A DNA stretch of 64,000 bases from Struthio camelus (GCF_040807025.1 NC_090981.1:6646501-6710500); one strand, 5' to 3'. Positions 47,128 through 60,271 are shown, counted from the stretch's first letter. Notes: generated by a model from the letters alone, not told the origin. Numbers and translations are program-made.

Positions 47128-50100
47128 AGTGCCTCAGTGACACTTAAGAAACAGTATCTGAGTCATGCAGGGAGGAAGCAAGGAAGCAGGGTACGAGCCA
47201 GGCTAAACACGGGAAATGCTTCAGAACTGTAGTTTTGGAAATGAGATGAAAGGCTTCATTGAAGAGAGGAAGAAGGACCTGTAGGAAAAATAATCTGTTT
47301 ACATAGACAGTTGAGGGGAGAAATACAATTTTCGAAGAGCCCATTTAATTACTGATCTTGTCTTACAGTAAGCGGAGCGCCTCTAGCAAAGCACTCCCAT
47401 TCTTGTTCATTTAGCGGGGGGCAGGGGGGCAGCAGTGCCAGCTGACCACCTCCTCTAAGGGCAACACAAGAGTTGACTTTGGGGAACAGGGACTCATTGT
47501 TGAGTGTGGGCAGATGCTTCTGCAAAGCAGTAACTAAAGGCAGCAAAAATTAATGGCTCCCAGAAAAACTTAAGACAAGAGGCCTTCATCAATCCAGGAT
47601 AACACACCACAGGCAGAATTTACGTCAGGACTCAGAGGCAGAGCACATGAGATTTGGAGTGAAAAACACCTGCAGTTATCATTTGCTCCTTGCTTCTGCA
47701 GGCTGCACCGTCAGAGCACATTCATGCTGGTTTACCGGGCCCGGAGACAGCACACGGGGATCGCCCTGCCTTCGGGACGCAGGACAGGGCAGCCTCTGTC
47801 AGCCATCCCACTGCTACCATGGAGTGAACCCCTCGGCTGCTTCCCAAGGGCTGGGCAGGTGGGAAAAAGAGAATTTGCAGGAAGCCCTCTTAAATCCCAC
47901 TTTCCTCAGCCTCCTCCCTAATCACGGTGTCACGGGGATCCCGCGACGCCTGTGGACAAAGCTGTGGTAATTGTTCTGCATGCCATGTCTTTGGCTTTAA
48001 CTGAAATTATTTTTTTATTTCCTTTTTTTCCTTTCCACTCTGCTAATAGCCTGTCCTCTGGAGTAATCAAGTTACAGCCAATTGAAATTTTTGTGCTGTG
48101 GGATAGTGTAAACTTAGAGAAACAGGGGATCACATACAGCTTTTTTTTTTTTTCCCTTCACACTGAAACATTAATCTGGCATAAAGTTAAAGCAATTCTT
48201 GTATTCGCAGTCAGCTTTTTTCCTTCCCTCAAAATCAAGCTAATAATATGAACACTTAAACTGAGTCAAGCAAAGGACTGTAATTCCAATGCACGATCAA
48301 TTGATTGGCATCACTAACCCGTCTAGATCATACCGTACCTCAGAGGTTCCAGATGAATGTTTATTATTCCCATTGCATACCATATCTTTTCTAAGGAAAA
48401 ACCTATTCAAGGCTAACAACAACAACAGGGGAAAAAGGTATAAAAAGAAATAAAATACTGTAGCAATATTGGAATAAAAGCAGTTGATTGCAGAGATAAA
48501 GGAATTAATTTCCACATATCTCCCAACCTTTTCACACTCCTAACTTATCCCTCAGGCTTTATATAGTCACTGTAGCAGTCAAAAATCCATAGTTAAATGC
48601 AGAAACTATCTTCTACTTCCTGCCTGGATGGTGTCTGGTACAAGGAGGCTACACTCTTGGTTCTTGCTTGGGTGTCACTGTAATAAACATAATGAATATT
48701 TGTGGTAGGTGAGCACTATGTCAAATCTCCACTATGAAGGCTATATTCTTCATGCAACATATGAAGTACATCACTCAGTCTCAGTTGTATAACAGGACAT
48801 GAGAATAGAACATGGCTTCAAAATATTTGTCTTCAAGAAATACATTTATTTCCAAAGACAGGCACCACAATTAACCTTTAAAGAAAATAGCCATCCTGCC
48901 CCACCTCTATGAGTCAAATTCAACATAGTGCAACAGGTTTCCAGAAGCATCTTTCCCATGAAAATATGTCCTTAATTAGACCTGGTTGTAGATGCTGTCT
49001 AGGACCAAAAAAAAAAAAAAGAAGAACAAAATGACTGTGCTTTCCCCAAACTAAGGAGTGTATAAAAATATTCACTTCATTCAAAATTCTCTAGCTTTTT
49101 AAAAGCAGAGAATATTTGGTTTACAACAAAGTGTATTAGAAGGCAAAGGATGGAATTTTAAAAAATACTGTTCCTACCCCAAATGAATAAATTGTCAAAC
49201 AATATTTTTGTGCTGAAAAATAGACCCACAGATAAACATAGCTGCAACAAGATAAAAACCATTTTTACAAGCTTTTTAAAGTAATACTTTTTAACCAGCT
49301 AAATCAATAATCTCATACCTATACTTCTGAATGAAATATGGGAGGAAATATTCTCCAAAAAGAGAAGTAACCCTGCTATCATCAATTTTTTGACTCCTAC
49401 ATGAGATTATATCATGCTGTGTCCTGGCACTCCACTTGCTGCAATCTACCATCTCTGTGTCAATTAAAATGCAAACTAAATTTACCAAAGAAAATATTTA
49501 AGTGAGAAACCTCAAAGTTAAAGTTGCTCATCTGCTGGGGTCTACAGCTACTAGGGTTGTGTCCACACAGGCTTTGGCTTTGCTCTACCTCTGACATGAC
49601 CAAAGCTATGCTAAGTACTAGCTCAGGCTTGGTGCCCCGTTAAGAGCAGTTCATGTCTTCCAGTTCAGCATAGCCAGCCTCTAACCCTCGAGCATAAGCA
49701 GGGTAAGTTTAAAATGCAGTATAAGCATAGCTGAAGAACAAAGGAAGAAACAGTGAATTTACTCAGGAGAAGTCATAAAAGATACTTTCAAAAGGAGCCA
49801 TCAATCTTTCCTGGGCTGCAATGTTTGCTGTGGCTGGTTCCCAGAAAAAATAGTTAATTCTGAAAAATGTTAATAGGTTCAGCCATCAATCGAAAGATTT
49901 AATATTCAAAAATTTAATTTACCCCCCCCCTTCCCCCAAAAAAGTTTAAGACAGGTTAACCTGTCAAGAGCAGCATCACTACTGATCCAGCTGAGGCAGA
50001 CAAGGAGGTTGTATATCCTCATTAATACCATAATTGGCATCTGGAATCTGTTCAAAAATTCTGATTTACTTTGTAACAGAGGAGTATGGCTGAATTTGGA

Positions 50101-51511
50101 GTTCTTTATGGTCTGCATAGGCTTGTGAAATTCAAATATAAAAACTGTCAGTTAAACATTTCATGAAAAGCCCTACCTTATACTAATCCAAAGAAACATG
50201 AACAAGTGCTTGAGGGGATGAAAATCCACAATATGTTTTGGTAGCTAATCACTTGCAGAAACATTAACATTCCTGGGCAGGGTCGCTCTGTGAGCTTCTA
50301 AAGTAACTTAGGAGCTAGCAGGATTCGGTTCTTAACAGACTTCCAATACCCTGAACAAAAATAGTCAGAAGCCTCTAGTATTTATGAATTATTAATATTG
50401 GTTTTCTCTGTTTTTTTTCCTTAGTTTTGCTTTTGTGTGTGTGTGTTCAGCTGAGTAATTCAATAGACTGATGGAGACATGAATAGATATGTTAACTAGC
50501 ACCAGGGCTAACCTTTAAAGTTCGTTAAAGCTGTTGGCTTTCAATGAAATATTTTCATTTTTATTTTTCTGAACTGCAATACAAACATTATTTGTACACT
50601 TGGTGCCAGCAGGGGTGCCCCAGGAATCAGCTTTTAAGGTTTTGGGGTTTTGTTTTTTTTCAAATGTAGAGAACAGGTTCAAGAAAGGTGTCAGTTTTAC
50701 AATCCTCATTTACAGTCCCGATCACAGGAATGTATTCATGTTGTGCTAGTAGCTTCTCTCAGTTCTCATTACAATCATTGTCATCCAAACAACGAGGTAT
50801 AGGGATTTGAATATCTCACACATTGTCTCTCTGAAATGGCAAGATCTAAGGGGAGAAAAAGAGAGAGAGAAAGGGGGGGGCTGGGGACTTGAGATGTTAC
50901 ACCAGTATGTGGGTTGGAAGTGGAAGGGAAATTTCCTAAATTTAAACAGCAATTTGAAAATTAGTATAGGAAAACATTTTTGACCAACTGAAGAAAAGGC
51001 AAATTTACTTTACAATCCCCACTTCTAATAAGTTGCTCCTTCTAAAGATTTTCATGTGTGAGAAGATCATGACAATCCAGCAGCTACTGTGTTGCATCCT
51101 CACTGGTCATTGCTAAATTAAAAATAGAGACAGCCGTGAATCCCAAGTACTTGAATCTAGAATCTAAAGAATTCCCAGTATTATTCCTATTTTGTTGAGT
51201 CAGAAACCAAAGCACATTGAGCTGAAGTAATAGGAGCAAAGTTACAAAGTCAGGATCAAAATCCAACTTCTGGTAAGAGATAACTGGTCTCTTTTCCTCT
51301 TTTTAATTTTTTCTCCTTCCTCCTTTTTCATTACTTTTGAATAAGAAACAGCACAAAACTTCTCCAAAGCTCAATACTGCAATTTCTGCATTCTTGTTCA
51401 AATGACTGGATCCTACCAAGCTAAATTCACAATCTGTTTCAATATTTTAAGTCACTCAGTGCTGTGAGGGACTCAGATACAGCTGTTTTGATATTACCTG
51501 TACTTTAGCTG
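47128..51511. other. Intergenic DNA with one GC-rich pocket
   Basis: No gene recognised. The interval 47700-47960 is richer in G+C and CpG than its surroundings and has overlapping open frames (47647-47970, 107 codons) without a known domain. Poly(A) runs (near 49008), a short (TG)n (50436-50448) and a GA-rich then G-rich tract (50862-50880) are also present. Confidence 0.55.
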
Positions 51512-51727
51512 TGTTGGAGTTTGCATGTAATGTTATGTAGTTGACCTTTATCTGACCCCCATCAGACTGCCCAGCCCTGATCAGGATTCCCGCCAGTGTC
51601 CATTTAAACTCATTGGTGAGGAGAGGTCACATGTTGCTAGGGTCCCTGGCTGTCCATCACCGGGAACTTTCCAGAAGGGAGGCGGAAACCAGGCTCGGCA
51701 TGACTATGCCCACAATTGGGCCTTGGC

Positions 51728-51734
51728 TATAAAA
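51728..51734 (+). promoter_or_regulatory. TATA box in probable solo LTR
   Basis: TATAAAA followed by GGCGGCTGC, in the only locally GC-rich part of the segment. It would drive transcription on the + strand if active. Confidence 0.4.
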
Positions 51735-52059
51735 GGCGGCTGCTGGCACCACATGTGGTTGTTTTTGGCAATTGGAGTTGGTGTGGTGACAGAAGAAGGG
51801 GGGAGGGGGAAGAAGAGAAGAGAAGAGGCAGCTGGGCTCATAAGAGTGAAGTCATTTTAGGCCATAGCCTCACCTTAATCAAGTGGTGACATCAACCTCC
51901 TACCAAAGGCTGCTGGACAGCTGTCATCAGAGGAAACCGTGCTCCCCCAATGTTTCCCCCCTTACCACCCACTCCCTCCTGGGATGGGATGCCAGACCAG
52001 GATGCGCCTATTCATGCAGTTGCACGAGGGTCTGTGAGTCAACTAATAGCGGCATTGCT

Positions 52060-52210
52060 CCTGGGGATGAGCACACCCCATTTGGTGTGGCTGGATCACA
52101 GATACAGGTTATGGTGTATACCAGGGATCAGCACACCATCTGGTGTGGCTAGATTGTTTATGGGCTTAGTTCCCAGGGATCAGTGTGCCTGCTCAGTGTG
52201 GCCTGATCAG
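52060..52210 (+). repeat. Three imperfect repeats inside the probable solo LTR
   Basis: Blocks at about 52060-52097, 52121-52157 and 52170-52208 share the pattern GGGATCAGCACACC followed by GGTGTGGCT(G/A)GAT. Spacing is uneven (about 61 and 49 bp), and the third block is the most diverged. Confidence 0.65.
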
Positions 52211-52447
52211 GGCAATCTCCTTCCTCCCCCCCCACCTTTTCCTTTTTTATATAGATATGCTGATACCATTCATAATCTTATTTACTTTAGAACCTTATTT
52301 GCCTTGTTGTTTTTCCTGGAAGCTTCCACTAAATACCACTGTATATAGTTACTGTATGTTTGTATTGATTGTTTAACTGGAGTTAGTAAAGTTATATTAT
52401 TTGTAAATCCATTGATCCAAGTACTGTAATCCTATACTGCCTAAACA

Positions 52448-55400
52448 AACCCATTTATTTTTATTTGGTAAGTCCTGAGGAGAATAATCAGTTTTCCAAA
52501 ATGCCCTTTAATTGGTGTGGGTGCTCCTCTGCTATGGACTGGGACAAAGCGCACCTCAAATTGCAATTGCAACAGATTTTTGTATAACACTTGGAAGGAA
52601 GCCTGAATTTTTATTGCAAACCCATGGTTCTGGTCAGGTTCACAGGTAGACTGCCTAGAGCTGTTAGGGCTTGAACATGTTTTAGATGGTTATGTCATAA
52701 TGATCTGATCTTTGTAAAATGAAGAGTTTGTCCTCAGTGGTGGTGATTGATAGAAATTATGTGGGTTTTTTCTTTTTTCAATAGAAATTAATATTGTCCC
52801 AGCAGAGTAACTACAGTAGAAAACTGATTTACTAATTCAATTGCAATAGTCAAATTTTCAAGATCTAGCTTACTTGATTTGGATCATATTTAGGCATAGC
52901 AATCAGACCTCCTAGTGCCAGGTACTTCAGATACCAACACATTAGGCAAGGACTAAGGTCAAGACCCGAGACAACAGGGAAATATAACAGACTGGTAAAG
53001 CACAGTAAGCCTTCATTGACCCTCTTATAATCTACATGCAGCTTTGCTGTTGCAATTATTTTTTGTTGGTTTCTGAGAAAATGGTTCAAAAGTCAAGGCC
53101 AATTTTGGCTTCTGATGACTTGTATTTTGATAATTAATTAGCATATTTTGCAGACTGTGTGACAGCAACAGTCTCTTCCTGAAAAAATACTTTCAATCTA
53201 GGAACAGGGAAGTGCAAAATGTACATACTGTATGACATAGAAAAGAGAACTTCAGGAAAAAAAATGCTTGTGATACCAAATATACTAAAGAAGATATCCT
53301 CCTGGTCTGAATTCTCTTGCATATGGGAAGTGGCAGTGGGAATGAAGAGACAATACATATAGCAACTTCTAAAAGGATCGCTGATGGTACAGACCCCAAA
53401 GAAATGAAGGCTCCCCTCATACTCGGGCAATAAAGTATTACCCTCACTGTTATTAGTAATAAACTTGCTGTTGCAGTGTAACTGAGGTTTATAAATTAAA
53501 GCTATACAATATTTAGCTAGCTTTTTTTCCCCAGACTTAGTTGTATCACAAAGACTCCTTTCAGCGTAGCCTGTACTTTGTCTACCTGCTCCTCAGGTTC
53601 AGTTTTGCCCAGTAATTTGTTCTCGACCTTTCCTCCAAAACAATGAAGAAGCGTTGCTTCCTAGTAGAATATGTCATTTTGCTAGATGCATGGCAGTTGC
53701 TTCCAACTGCTTGTTTGTATGGGATTTCCTGACCTTCAGATTGCTCATATTTACTTTGGTTAGTTGAACCAAGGACTGAAAAATCTGGAAAAGATTGTTA
53801 TCTATTAATAAGTGAAGGATACATCTGTCTGTATGTATGTACCATCAGTCAGCTAGTTCAGGAGGTAAATTTCCCTCTCCTCTTTCAAAATATTTCCTAC
53901 ATTGCAGTATGAACAATCCAGTCCAATATTGTAAACCACAACCTATTTTGACTGCAGTTGACACAGGCACTTCTTTCTTAGGCACTAAGCCTGGATAGCA
54001 CCATCTAGACCTTCTGGAAATATCTGGCTGTTTCATGAAACTTTTCTGGTTATTTAATGAATATGATTTAATCACCTCTCTCTGCCATCACAAGGATATC
54101 TAAAATTATCATACATTATTGAATCAAACTTAGTGCTATCTATCTGATTTACAATGGTTTTGAGGTAATTTTCTTATTCTCTTTTAATTTAAATTTTTGC
54201 ATATATACATAAAACCCAGTATTTTTCAATAACTCCAACCTATTTGTGTAATCTTCTGAGCATCTCAAGGTTGGTGCAAATTTTGTCTCTGAACTGTATT
54301 AAAGTTGCCAACAGACAAATGACGAATTGCATTATGCTCTTTCATTCAAACATTCACACCTTACTGAAAAAAAATCTAAACATATTGCTCTTTGAAAGAT
54401 GAATCTTCTGCAAATCCTATCATATGCAGAAAATTCAGTAAAGTTTTAAAAACACCTTCATGTGACTGGTAGGCATGAGGGATGAAGATGGAATTTACAG
54501 GATAACTAAGAGCTATCACAATGCAACATACTTTTGTACACAGGTAGAATATAATCATATTTAAATCTAAATGCTACCATGTTTTTTATCCTTATCATTT
54601 CACAACATTAAAAGAGCCTGACAAAACTTCTCAGAGGAAGGAAATTTATTTGCACTTCATAAGCTAGCAAACTTGGACAAAGATAGAAGAAGTGATCTGA
54701 CCAAGACATGAGCCAATTGCAAAGTCAGGAACATACTGAACAAGCTTAAAATCCATCTTTCCCATTTCAATCAGTTGAAAACAATACTTGCAAATAGTCA
54801 GAGGTGAAAGATGCTTAAAATTCCTCCACAGCTCTTCCCAGTGAAAAGTGTAAAGAAACTATGCATTTCCTTTACAAAATATAAATGTAACCTCTTAGTG
54901 TGGCATGATAAAGCTCCAAAGTTAGAAAGCACATGTTGATATTTTTCGAAGTTAAGCAGGAGCAAATACTACATCATGCCTGCATTTATAAGTAAGTGTT
55001 AACTACATTTATCAATGACATGAATTTCTGTTTTGGAGCAAGGAGCAACTGATATTTCATATATCTTTGTGCTATACCTATATGCAAATCTTATGATTTT
55101 ATGGTAACCACCATGCATGCCCACATGGGTCTCATACTTACAGCCAGTCAGACATCTAAGATCATTGCTGATTCTCTAACATTACTTCAACCCTTGGCTC
55201 TTCAGAGGAGATCCAAAGCTGTAGGGGTTAGGAAGTGGACAAGAGTGAGATGATCAGGAGCCATGAAGACATAAAAGTCACTGCTGTTGTGGAGTGTTAC
55301 AAACTGACATAGACAAATCTAGGTTTCAGGTATTCTCCCTCCTGTCCTGTTGCATGCCAGGAAGTCTCCGGACAATGCTAGTCACCAAAACACCTCCTCA

Positions 55401-58256
55401 GCGCGTACACTATTTGCCTCTTTCAGTGTCTCATCTATCTGGTGAGGCTGACAACAAGCCTGTTCAACTTACCCATGATTAGCACGCCCTGGAGATTTCA
55501 AAGCACTTTATCTTTTCCACGTTTATTTTTAAGGATGTTAGTCCTTAGAACAATGGCTCTGAGCAACCTGCTCCTTTTCTAGCCCAGTGTGGAATAATTT
55601 CATCTTTCGTAAAGAGTTAACACAAGACATTAACTCAATGAAGAATGAATTAAGGATGGTTTTGCCAAGATTGAATAATCCTTTCCTACTTTCATTTTCT
55701 CCTTCCTTGTATGTGTGCACTTGCCTTCTTCCGTTTTGGGGGGAGGATGATATTTAGAGGATGCACTAGATTTTTTGGATTTTGGTTTCTCATCTCCCAG
55801 GAAAGCAATGAACCTTGGGAGTTTGTCCTCCCTGCTAGAAGTTGTACTTAAGGGAAATTAAAGAGTTTATCTCTGTCATTTGTGACCAGGAACTTGTGTT
55901 CACTCTGAATCATTTCAAATAGAAATTGCTAGTTGACTATGCATAGTTATAAGCAATAATTTTCAGACCCCACAATGATCTCCTATGATTTCCAGATGGG
56001 CACACAATATTGGAACATCATGTCTGCAATACTGAATTTGCTAGGTTTGTAAATCATCATGAAACTCTAAACATAGATTTATAAAAATATACTGCATTAA
56101 GGGGAAGGCAATGTATAAATAAATACAGTACACCTAAACTCCATCATAGTTGTGAGAGTTCACAAACCAGGTCATAGGAATGAGCTAAAATGTTTGATGG
56201 TTGCTAGCATTTGAGTTATTCAAGAAATTTCCTATTCACTCATCTCTCGTGTTAACTCTGACATTCCATATGTTCATTTCAAATCAAATTGTATTAGTCT
56301 GATCATGCTAGTGTCAACATTGCTATTAAAAAGAAAAGTCATTAGTTTAAAGAACTCCCAGCATGAAGAACTGTAATCCCATATGCTTTCTCCACCCCTC
56401 TAGTGTGTTATCCAATATGATTATCATTCATGTCAAATATCACAACTATACTTGGCAATGGACATTGACATGGATGCAACAGACAAGATGGGAGAGAGAC
56501 AAAGAAGAAAGTATTTCAGTACCAATAACTAAATGAAATTTGGATTAGAAAAAAAAATTTTTCTTTCTTCCCAAAAAGAAAAGCTTCATAATCCTCTTCT
56601 TAATGAAACTTCCTGCAGCCCATAGTGCATGGGACAGGGTGGAGCAAGCATGGGAACAGATTACCAGTTAAGAAAAACGTACAGATGAATTATCCAAGGT
56701 GGGCTGTAGTGGCAAGAAGAGATTTGATACTTGGTTCTTAAATGAAGAACCCAAAGAAAATTTCCAAGCATGGACCAAGAAGAAGCCAGGTGGTGCCCAG
56801 AAAGAAATGAAATACAGTTAGAGGAAAAACTCATCAGACAGGTAGAATCTCATTTAATGAGAAACATCACCACATCTGAGATTCCAGCTGAGACTGATAT
56901 AATGAGAGGGGCAACCTCTGCTAGTCAAGCTAAAAGGGCTTGCTCCATGAAAAAAGTTACAAAGCTGGGCTGGGCTCACCTCACCTGACCTGTGTTTTGG
57001 TCTTTACATAACCTCTGGTGATGTGTACATTGGAGGTAGCCAAGTTCAAGTCTGACTTATCACTTGCTGTCTTTCTAAATGCACCCTTCTGTAGTTTCAA
57101 TGAGATATGGCAGTCATCTTCCTGCCCTGCTGCCAAGAGCAGCTGCCATGTTCCACCTGAGTGATGGTTGCATTTCACTGATTAGTAAAGTGAATCACTT
57201 GATGTTCTTTATCTTTCCCAGAAGGATTTTCTAACATTTATTTAGCTTGAACTTGTAAATTTGAAATCCCAGAGAGACAAAGACCTATAAAAACATATCA
57301 TTTTAGTGTAAAGGTAATACATAAGTATATTGGGTACATACAACTAAGAATAAATATACAGTAGATGATTATACAGACCTCTTTACATATGAATATATCA
57401 CGCACTGTACACATTAATGCGTATTATTCAATCTGCAAATTCCTAAATGTAGCAATGTAAGGGAAACATTAAACAACTTAATAAATGAAAATTACACAAA
57501 ATCACATCTAATGATCCTAATGGTTTTATCTATAGAAATCTCTTGGTAAACTAATAAATTGTAACAAAATATTGCCTAATAAGAAGACCATAATTTATAC
57601 ATATTTCAGTTCTTATATTATCTTTTTCACATTCCTTTTGCATAGGGCAACAAGAAACTGAAAGTACAAAGATTAATTTAGGTAACAATTACCACAATTC
57701 ACAATTGCATTAGCACCTATTAAGGTTCATTGTTCTGTGGAAATTTTAATGACACTTTCCTGAGTGAATAAAAGCAGAAGATGATTAGGAATAAAATTGT
57801 TTCTATGTATGCTGACAGGACTGCTGAGCATAATTATATATTTCTAGGGCAACCTGTTTGGAGTTTATTGCTTAATTTTATGTAAATTTTGAATAACTTA
57901 ATTTTTTTCAGGTTAAATGGTAATATGTTTTTTTCAATGCACAGTTGAGTTGTATGAGTACTAATGGACACGTATTGCAATTGATGGAACTGATTTGATG
58001 GAAGCAGACTTTAGTTCCTCCATTATCTCATTGATATTAAGATGTTTCAGGCCAAGTGCAGCAGTATTGCTCAGGTCTCTGTAAGCTGAACTCAAGCCAG
58101 AACATTGTGAATTAACATACAAGCCTTTGAAGAAGCAGCAGTGACATGAATTTGACTAGCATGTACAAAAAAAAAGGGAACTAAATTATACCTTGACAAA
58201 AGCTACTGTCAGGAAAACGTGACTTTAAAAAACCCTGAAATATCAGACTACAAAAG
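52448..58256. other. Intergenic DNA, no gene recognised
   Basis: About 5.8 kb of AT-rich, CpG-poor sequence. Open frames are at most 98 codons and show no domain. No repeat family was recognised with confidence. A vaguely CR1-like stretch near 56640-56680 was judged too short to call. Confidence 0.6.
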
Positions 58257-58262
58257 GACACC
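58257..58262 (-). repeat. Target site duplication of ERV-B (GACACC), 3' LTR side
   Basis: GACACC directly precedes LTR position 58263 and recurs exactly at 62662-62667 after the other LTR. A 6-bp duplication is typical of alpha- and betaretrovirus-like (class II) integrases. Confidence 0.92.
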
Positions 58263-58690
58263 TGCAGTCGGAAATTCAGCGACGCCTCCCCGGAGTAGAA
58301 GGAAGGTCAGAGTCATTCAATATGAATTAATGCTCTTTATTATAGCGTCTGCACAGCAGCCCCGAAGCTTTCCCCCTAGTGATCTTTTATTTCCCCCCGA
58401 GCTATCACGCGCCACTTCCAGTGCTTAGATTGGTTAGGTCCCCTTGTCCACGCGCATCTTCCATCAGCCCGATTGGTCTGGTCACTCAGTTCATGAGCTA
58501 TCTGTTGTTTCATTCCGCTTACTCTGTGACCTCCAAATCCAGATCCAGGCGGCGAATTCAGGCGTGTTATCTACTTGCTGTTGCTCAGGCGGCTAAGGTT
58601 ACTCTAAGTCAAACACAGAGTCAGCGTATTTCAATCACAGGGTTAGCGTATTCATAGTGCCCCAATTCCATTAACCATACTTCCACCTCA
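58263..58690 (-). repeat. ERV-B 3' LTR
   Basis: 428 bp, starting TGAGGTGG and ending GACTGCA in the - orientation. It is identical by eye to 62234-62661 (offset 3971). It carries two CCAAT boxes (complement at 58428-58433 and 58471-58476), a TATA-like AAATAAAAG (complement about 58384-58392) and AATAAA (complement at 58336-58341). The 92-codon open frame across it on the + strand is the same in both LTRs and is not a gene. Confidence 0.96.
58336..58341 (-). terminator. Poly(A) signal in ERV-B 3' LTR
   Basis: AATAAA on the - strand, about 50 bp downstream of the TATA-like element, so it lies in R. In the 3' LTR it would end the proviral transcript. Confidence 0.7.
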
Positions 58691-58705
58691 TCTCCCCCCT
58701 TTTCT
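58691..58705 (-). other. Polypurine tract of ERV-B
   Basis: On the - strand GAAAAGGGGGGAGA directly precedes the TG start of the 3' LTR. It is an uninterrupted purine run suited to priming plus-strand DNA synthesis. Confidence 0.9.
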
Positions 58706-58751
58706 TTTTGCGCTAGCAAGACCACATGTGGTTACATAGTGACTCTATGAC

Positions 58752-59069
58752 TTAAGCTTGCCAGCACGCTAATTGCCACTCAGGTGAGTGATTGGAACTC
58801 TCAGCTTTACATGTTTGATTAAGTTTCTTTTCTTCCCATGCACCGCTATGGACAAGACCCTGATAGTCCTTAGGGTCAAAATAGGGCACTCCTATCAGGC
58901 ATGTAGAAAACGGTTGTCCCACCTGCTGTAAGCTCAAACAAAAAGCTTGTTGCCCTGTGTGATTAGCTATTGTTACCCATACATTTTGTCTAGGCTCAAC
59001 CCTAATTTGCATTGCTTGACTATTGCGAATTAAGCTAAGCAAAATAATGAAAGCGCTTGCGTTCCGCAT
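58752..59069 (-). pseudogene. ERV-B env, N-terminal stump of SU
   Basis: An ATG at 59069 opens a 105-codon frame. A short hydrophobic leader-like stretch (about residues 5-13) is followed by sequence resembling the N-terminus of alpharetrovirus-type SU (NVWVTIA, then CLSL and CLIGVP blocks with Cys), ending at 58752. The polypurine tract starts about 45 bp later. Nearly all of SU, the cleavage site and all of TM are absent. It starts inside the 3' flank of pol in another frame, the usual env arrangement. It cannot encode an envelope, but a small secreted peptide is conceivable. Confidence 0.8.
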
Positions 59070-59117
59070 CTCCCTCTGCTGTAAGAATATTTAAAAACAC
59101 TTGGAAACCCAGGAGCA

Positions 59118-60271
59118 TCACGTTGTTACTTCCACGGTTTCGTTGTTCTGAGGATTCCCCGGAGGTCGTATTTCCAGGGCAGGCTTGCACCAACGACTTG
59201 GTACCCACAATGGTCCGTCCGGTCCTGCAACACAGAAATACCCCCTGCCCTGCGTTATTACCCTTGTCGGTGCTTGCCACTGACCCGATGTTGGGCCACG
59301 GTATCTTACCCTTATCTCTGTTTCCCTTTTTCTTGGTCCCTGATGTATCAATATTGGTGGCTCATCATGTCCTTCTGTTATACACAAAAAGTTTAGCGTA
59401 AATACCGCTTTTCCCAATATTAACTCTGGATCTGTGACCCCCCGCATTTTTTGATGGATAATCATTTCCTTTAAAGTACGATTTGCCCTTTCTACTATGG
59501 CTTGTCCTGTTGGATTATGAGGAATACCCGTTACATGTTCTATTCCCCATGTCCTACAAAACTGTTGGAACCGCTGGCTTATATAGCACAGCCCATTGTC
59601 GGTCTTAAGCACTCTCGGGACCCCCAGGACAGCCATGGACATTCTTGGTTGAATTTTTGGGTACACCCATTCCAATATTCTCATTCCTTCCCCCCTTTTC
59701 TTTTGCTCGCGCTGTGCGAGCACTGCGTGCAGGTGTCCCGAGGGCGGAGTGTAGATACATCCAATGATGGGATGTGCAGGATCAAACCGATCAGCCCACG
59801 CAGTGGAGAGTAGCTGTCCAATGGTGTCAATCACTCGCTGTTGTTCCTTGGTCGGCATTAGCCTTTCAGCCGCTCTGTCACCGCCTCGAAGCGTTGGCAA
59901 TAACGGTTGCAATAAGTCGTTAGTGATACCAGCAAGAGGGCGTATCCATTGGATATCCCCTATCAGTCTCTGGGCATCGGCCAATGTTCGAATAGTGGTA
60001 TGCACAGTAGTTTTTTGTGGCCGGACCGCCTCTTCTGTTATTACCCATCCTAGGTATTTCCAGTCTGGTTGTCTCTGAACTTTCTCTGGAGCTATTTTTA
60101 GTCCGCACTGTAACAACGTATTTTCAATCCACGCCAGCTCCATATCGGATATCGAGCTGGGGGAGGCGAACAATATATCATCCATATAATGATATATGCA
60201 CCACCCCGGCCTCCTGTGTCGCAGTGGCTGCAAGGCAAAAGCTACAAACTGCTGGCATATAGTTGGTGAGG
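59118..60271 (-). pseudogene. ERV-B pol: RT palm and thumb fused in frame to integrase
   Basis: One open frame (371 codons from the first ATG at 60233). It begins in RT just before the YMDD box (Asp18-Asp19) and continues through the thumb and connection. At about residues 178-200 it passes straight into the integrase core at the second catalytic position. Asp212 and Glu248 are kept with the 35-residue spacing of D35E. The C-terminal domain (WVPSRW) is present to the stop at 59118-59120. Missing are RNase H, the integrase zinc-binding domain and the first catalytic Asp. Because the frame stays open, the junction was in frame or was formed and copied recently. Confidence 0.88.

Larger units (their letters stand above)
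51512..52447 (+). repeat. Probable solo LTR (unclassified)
   Basis: A roughly 0.9-kb segment with LTR-like order: TGTTGGAG start, a U3-like part, TATAAAA at 51728-51734, a GA-rich then pyrimidine-rich middle, three imperfect copies of a block with GGTGTGGCT, an AGTAAA that might act as poly(A) signal near 52386, and an ACTGCCTAAACA end. No second copy or internal retroviral sequence lies next to it, so it would be a solo LTR. No convincing target duplication was found, and both boundaries are estimates. It could also be a host promoter-like region. Confidence 0.42.

Noticed and set aside
56640-56680. Weak CR1-like similarity (GGAACAGATTACCAG)
   Set aside because: Too short, and without the neighbouring CR1 sequence; likely chance.
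58379-58657. 92-codon + strand frame, repeated identically at 62350-62628
   Set aside because: It is antisense sequence of the two ERV-B LTRs. Its identity reflects LTR identity, not protein conservation.
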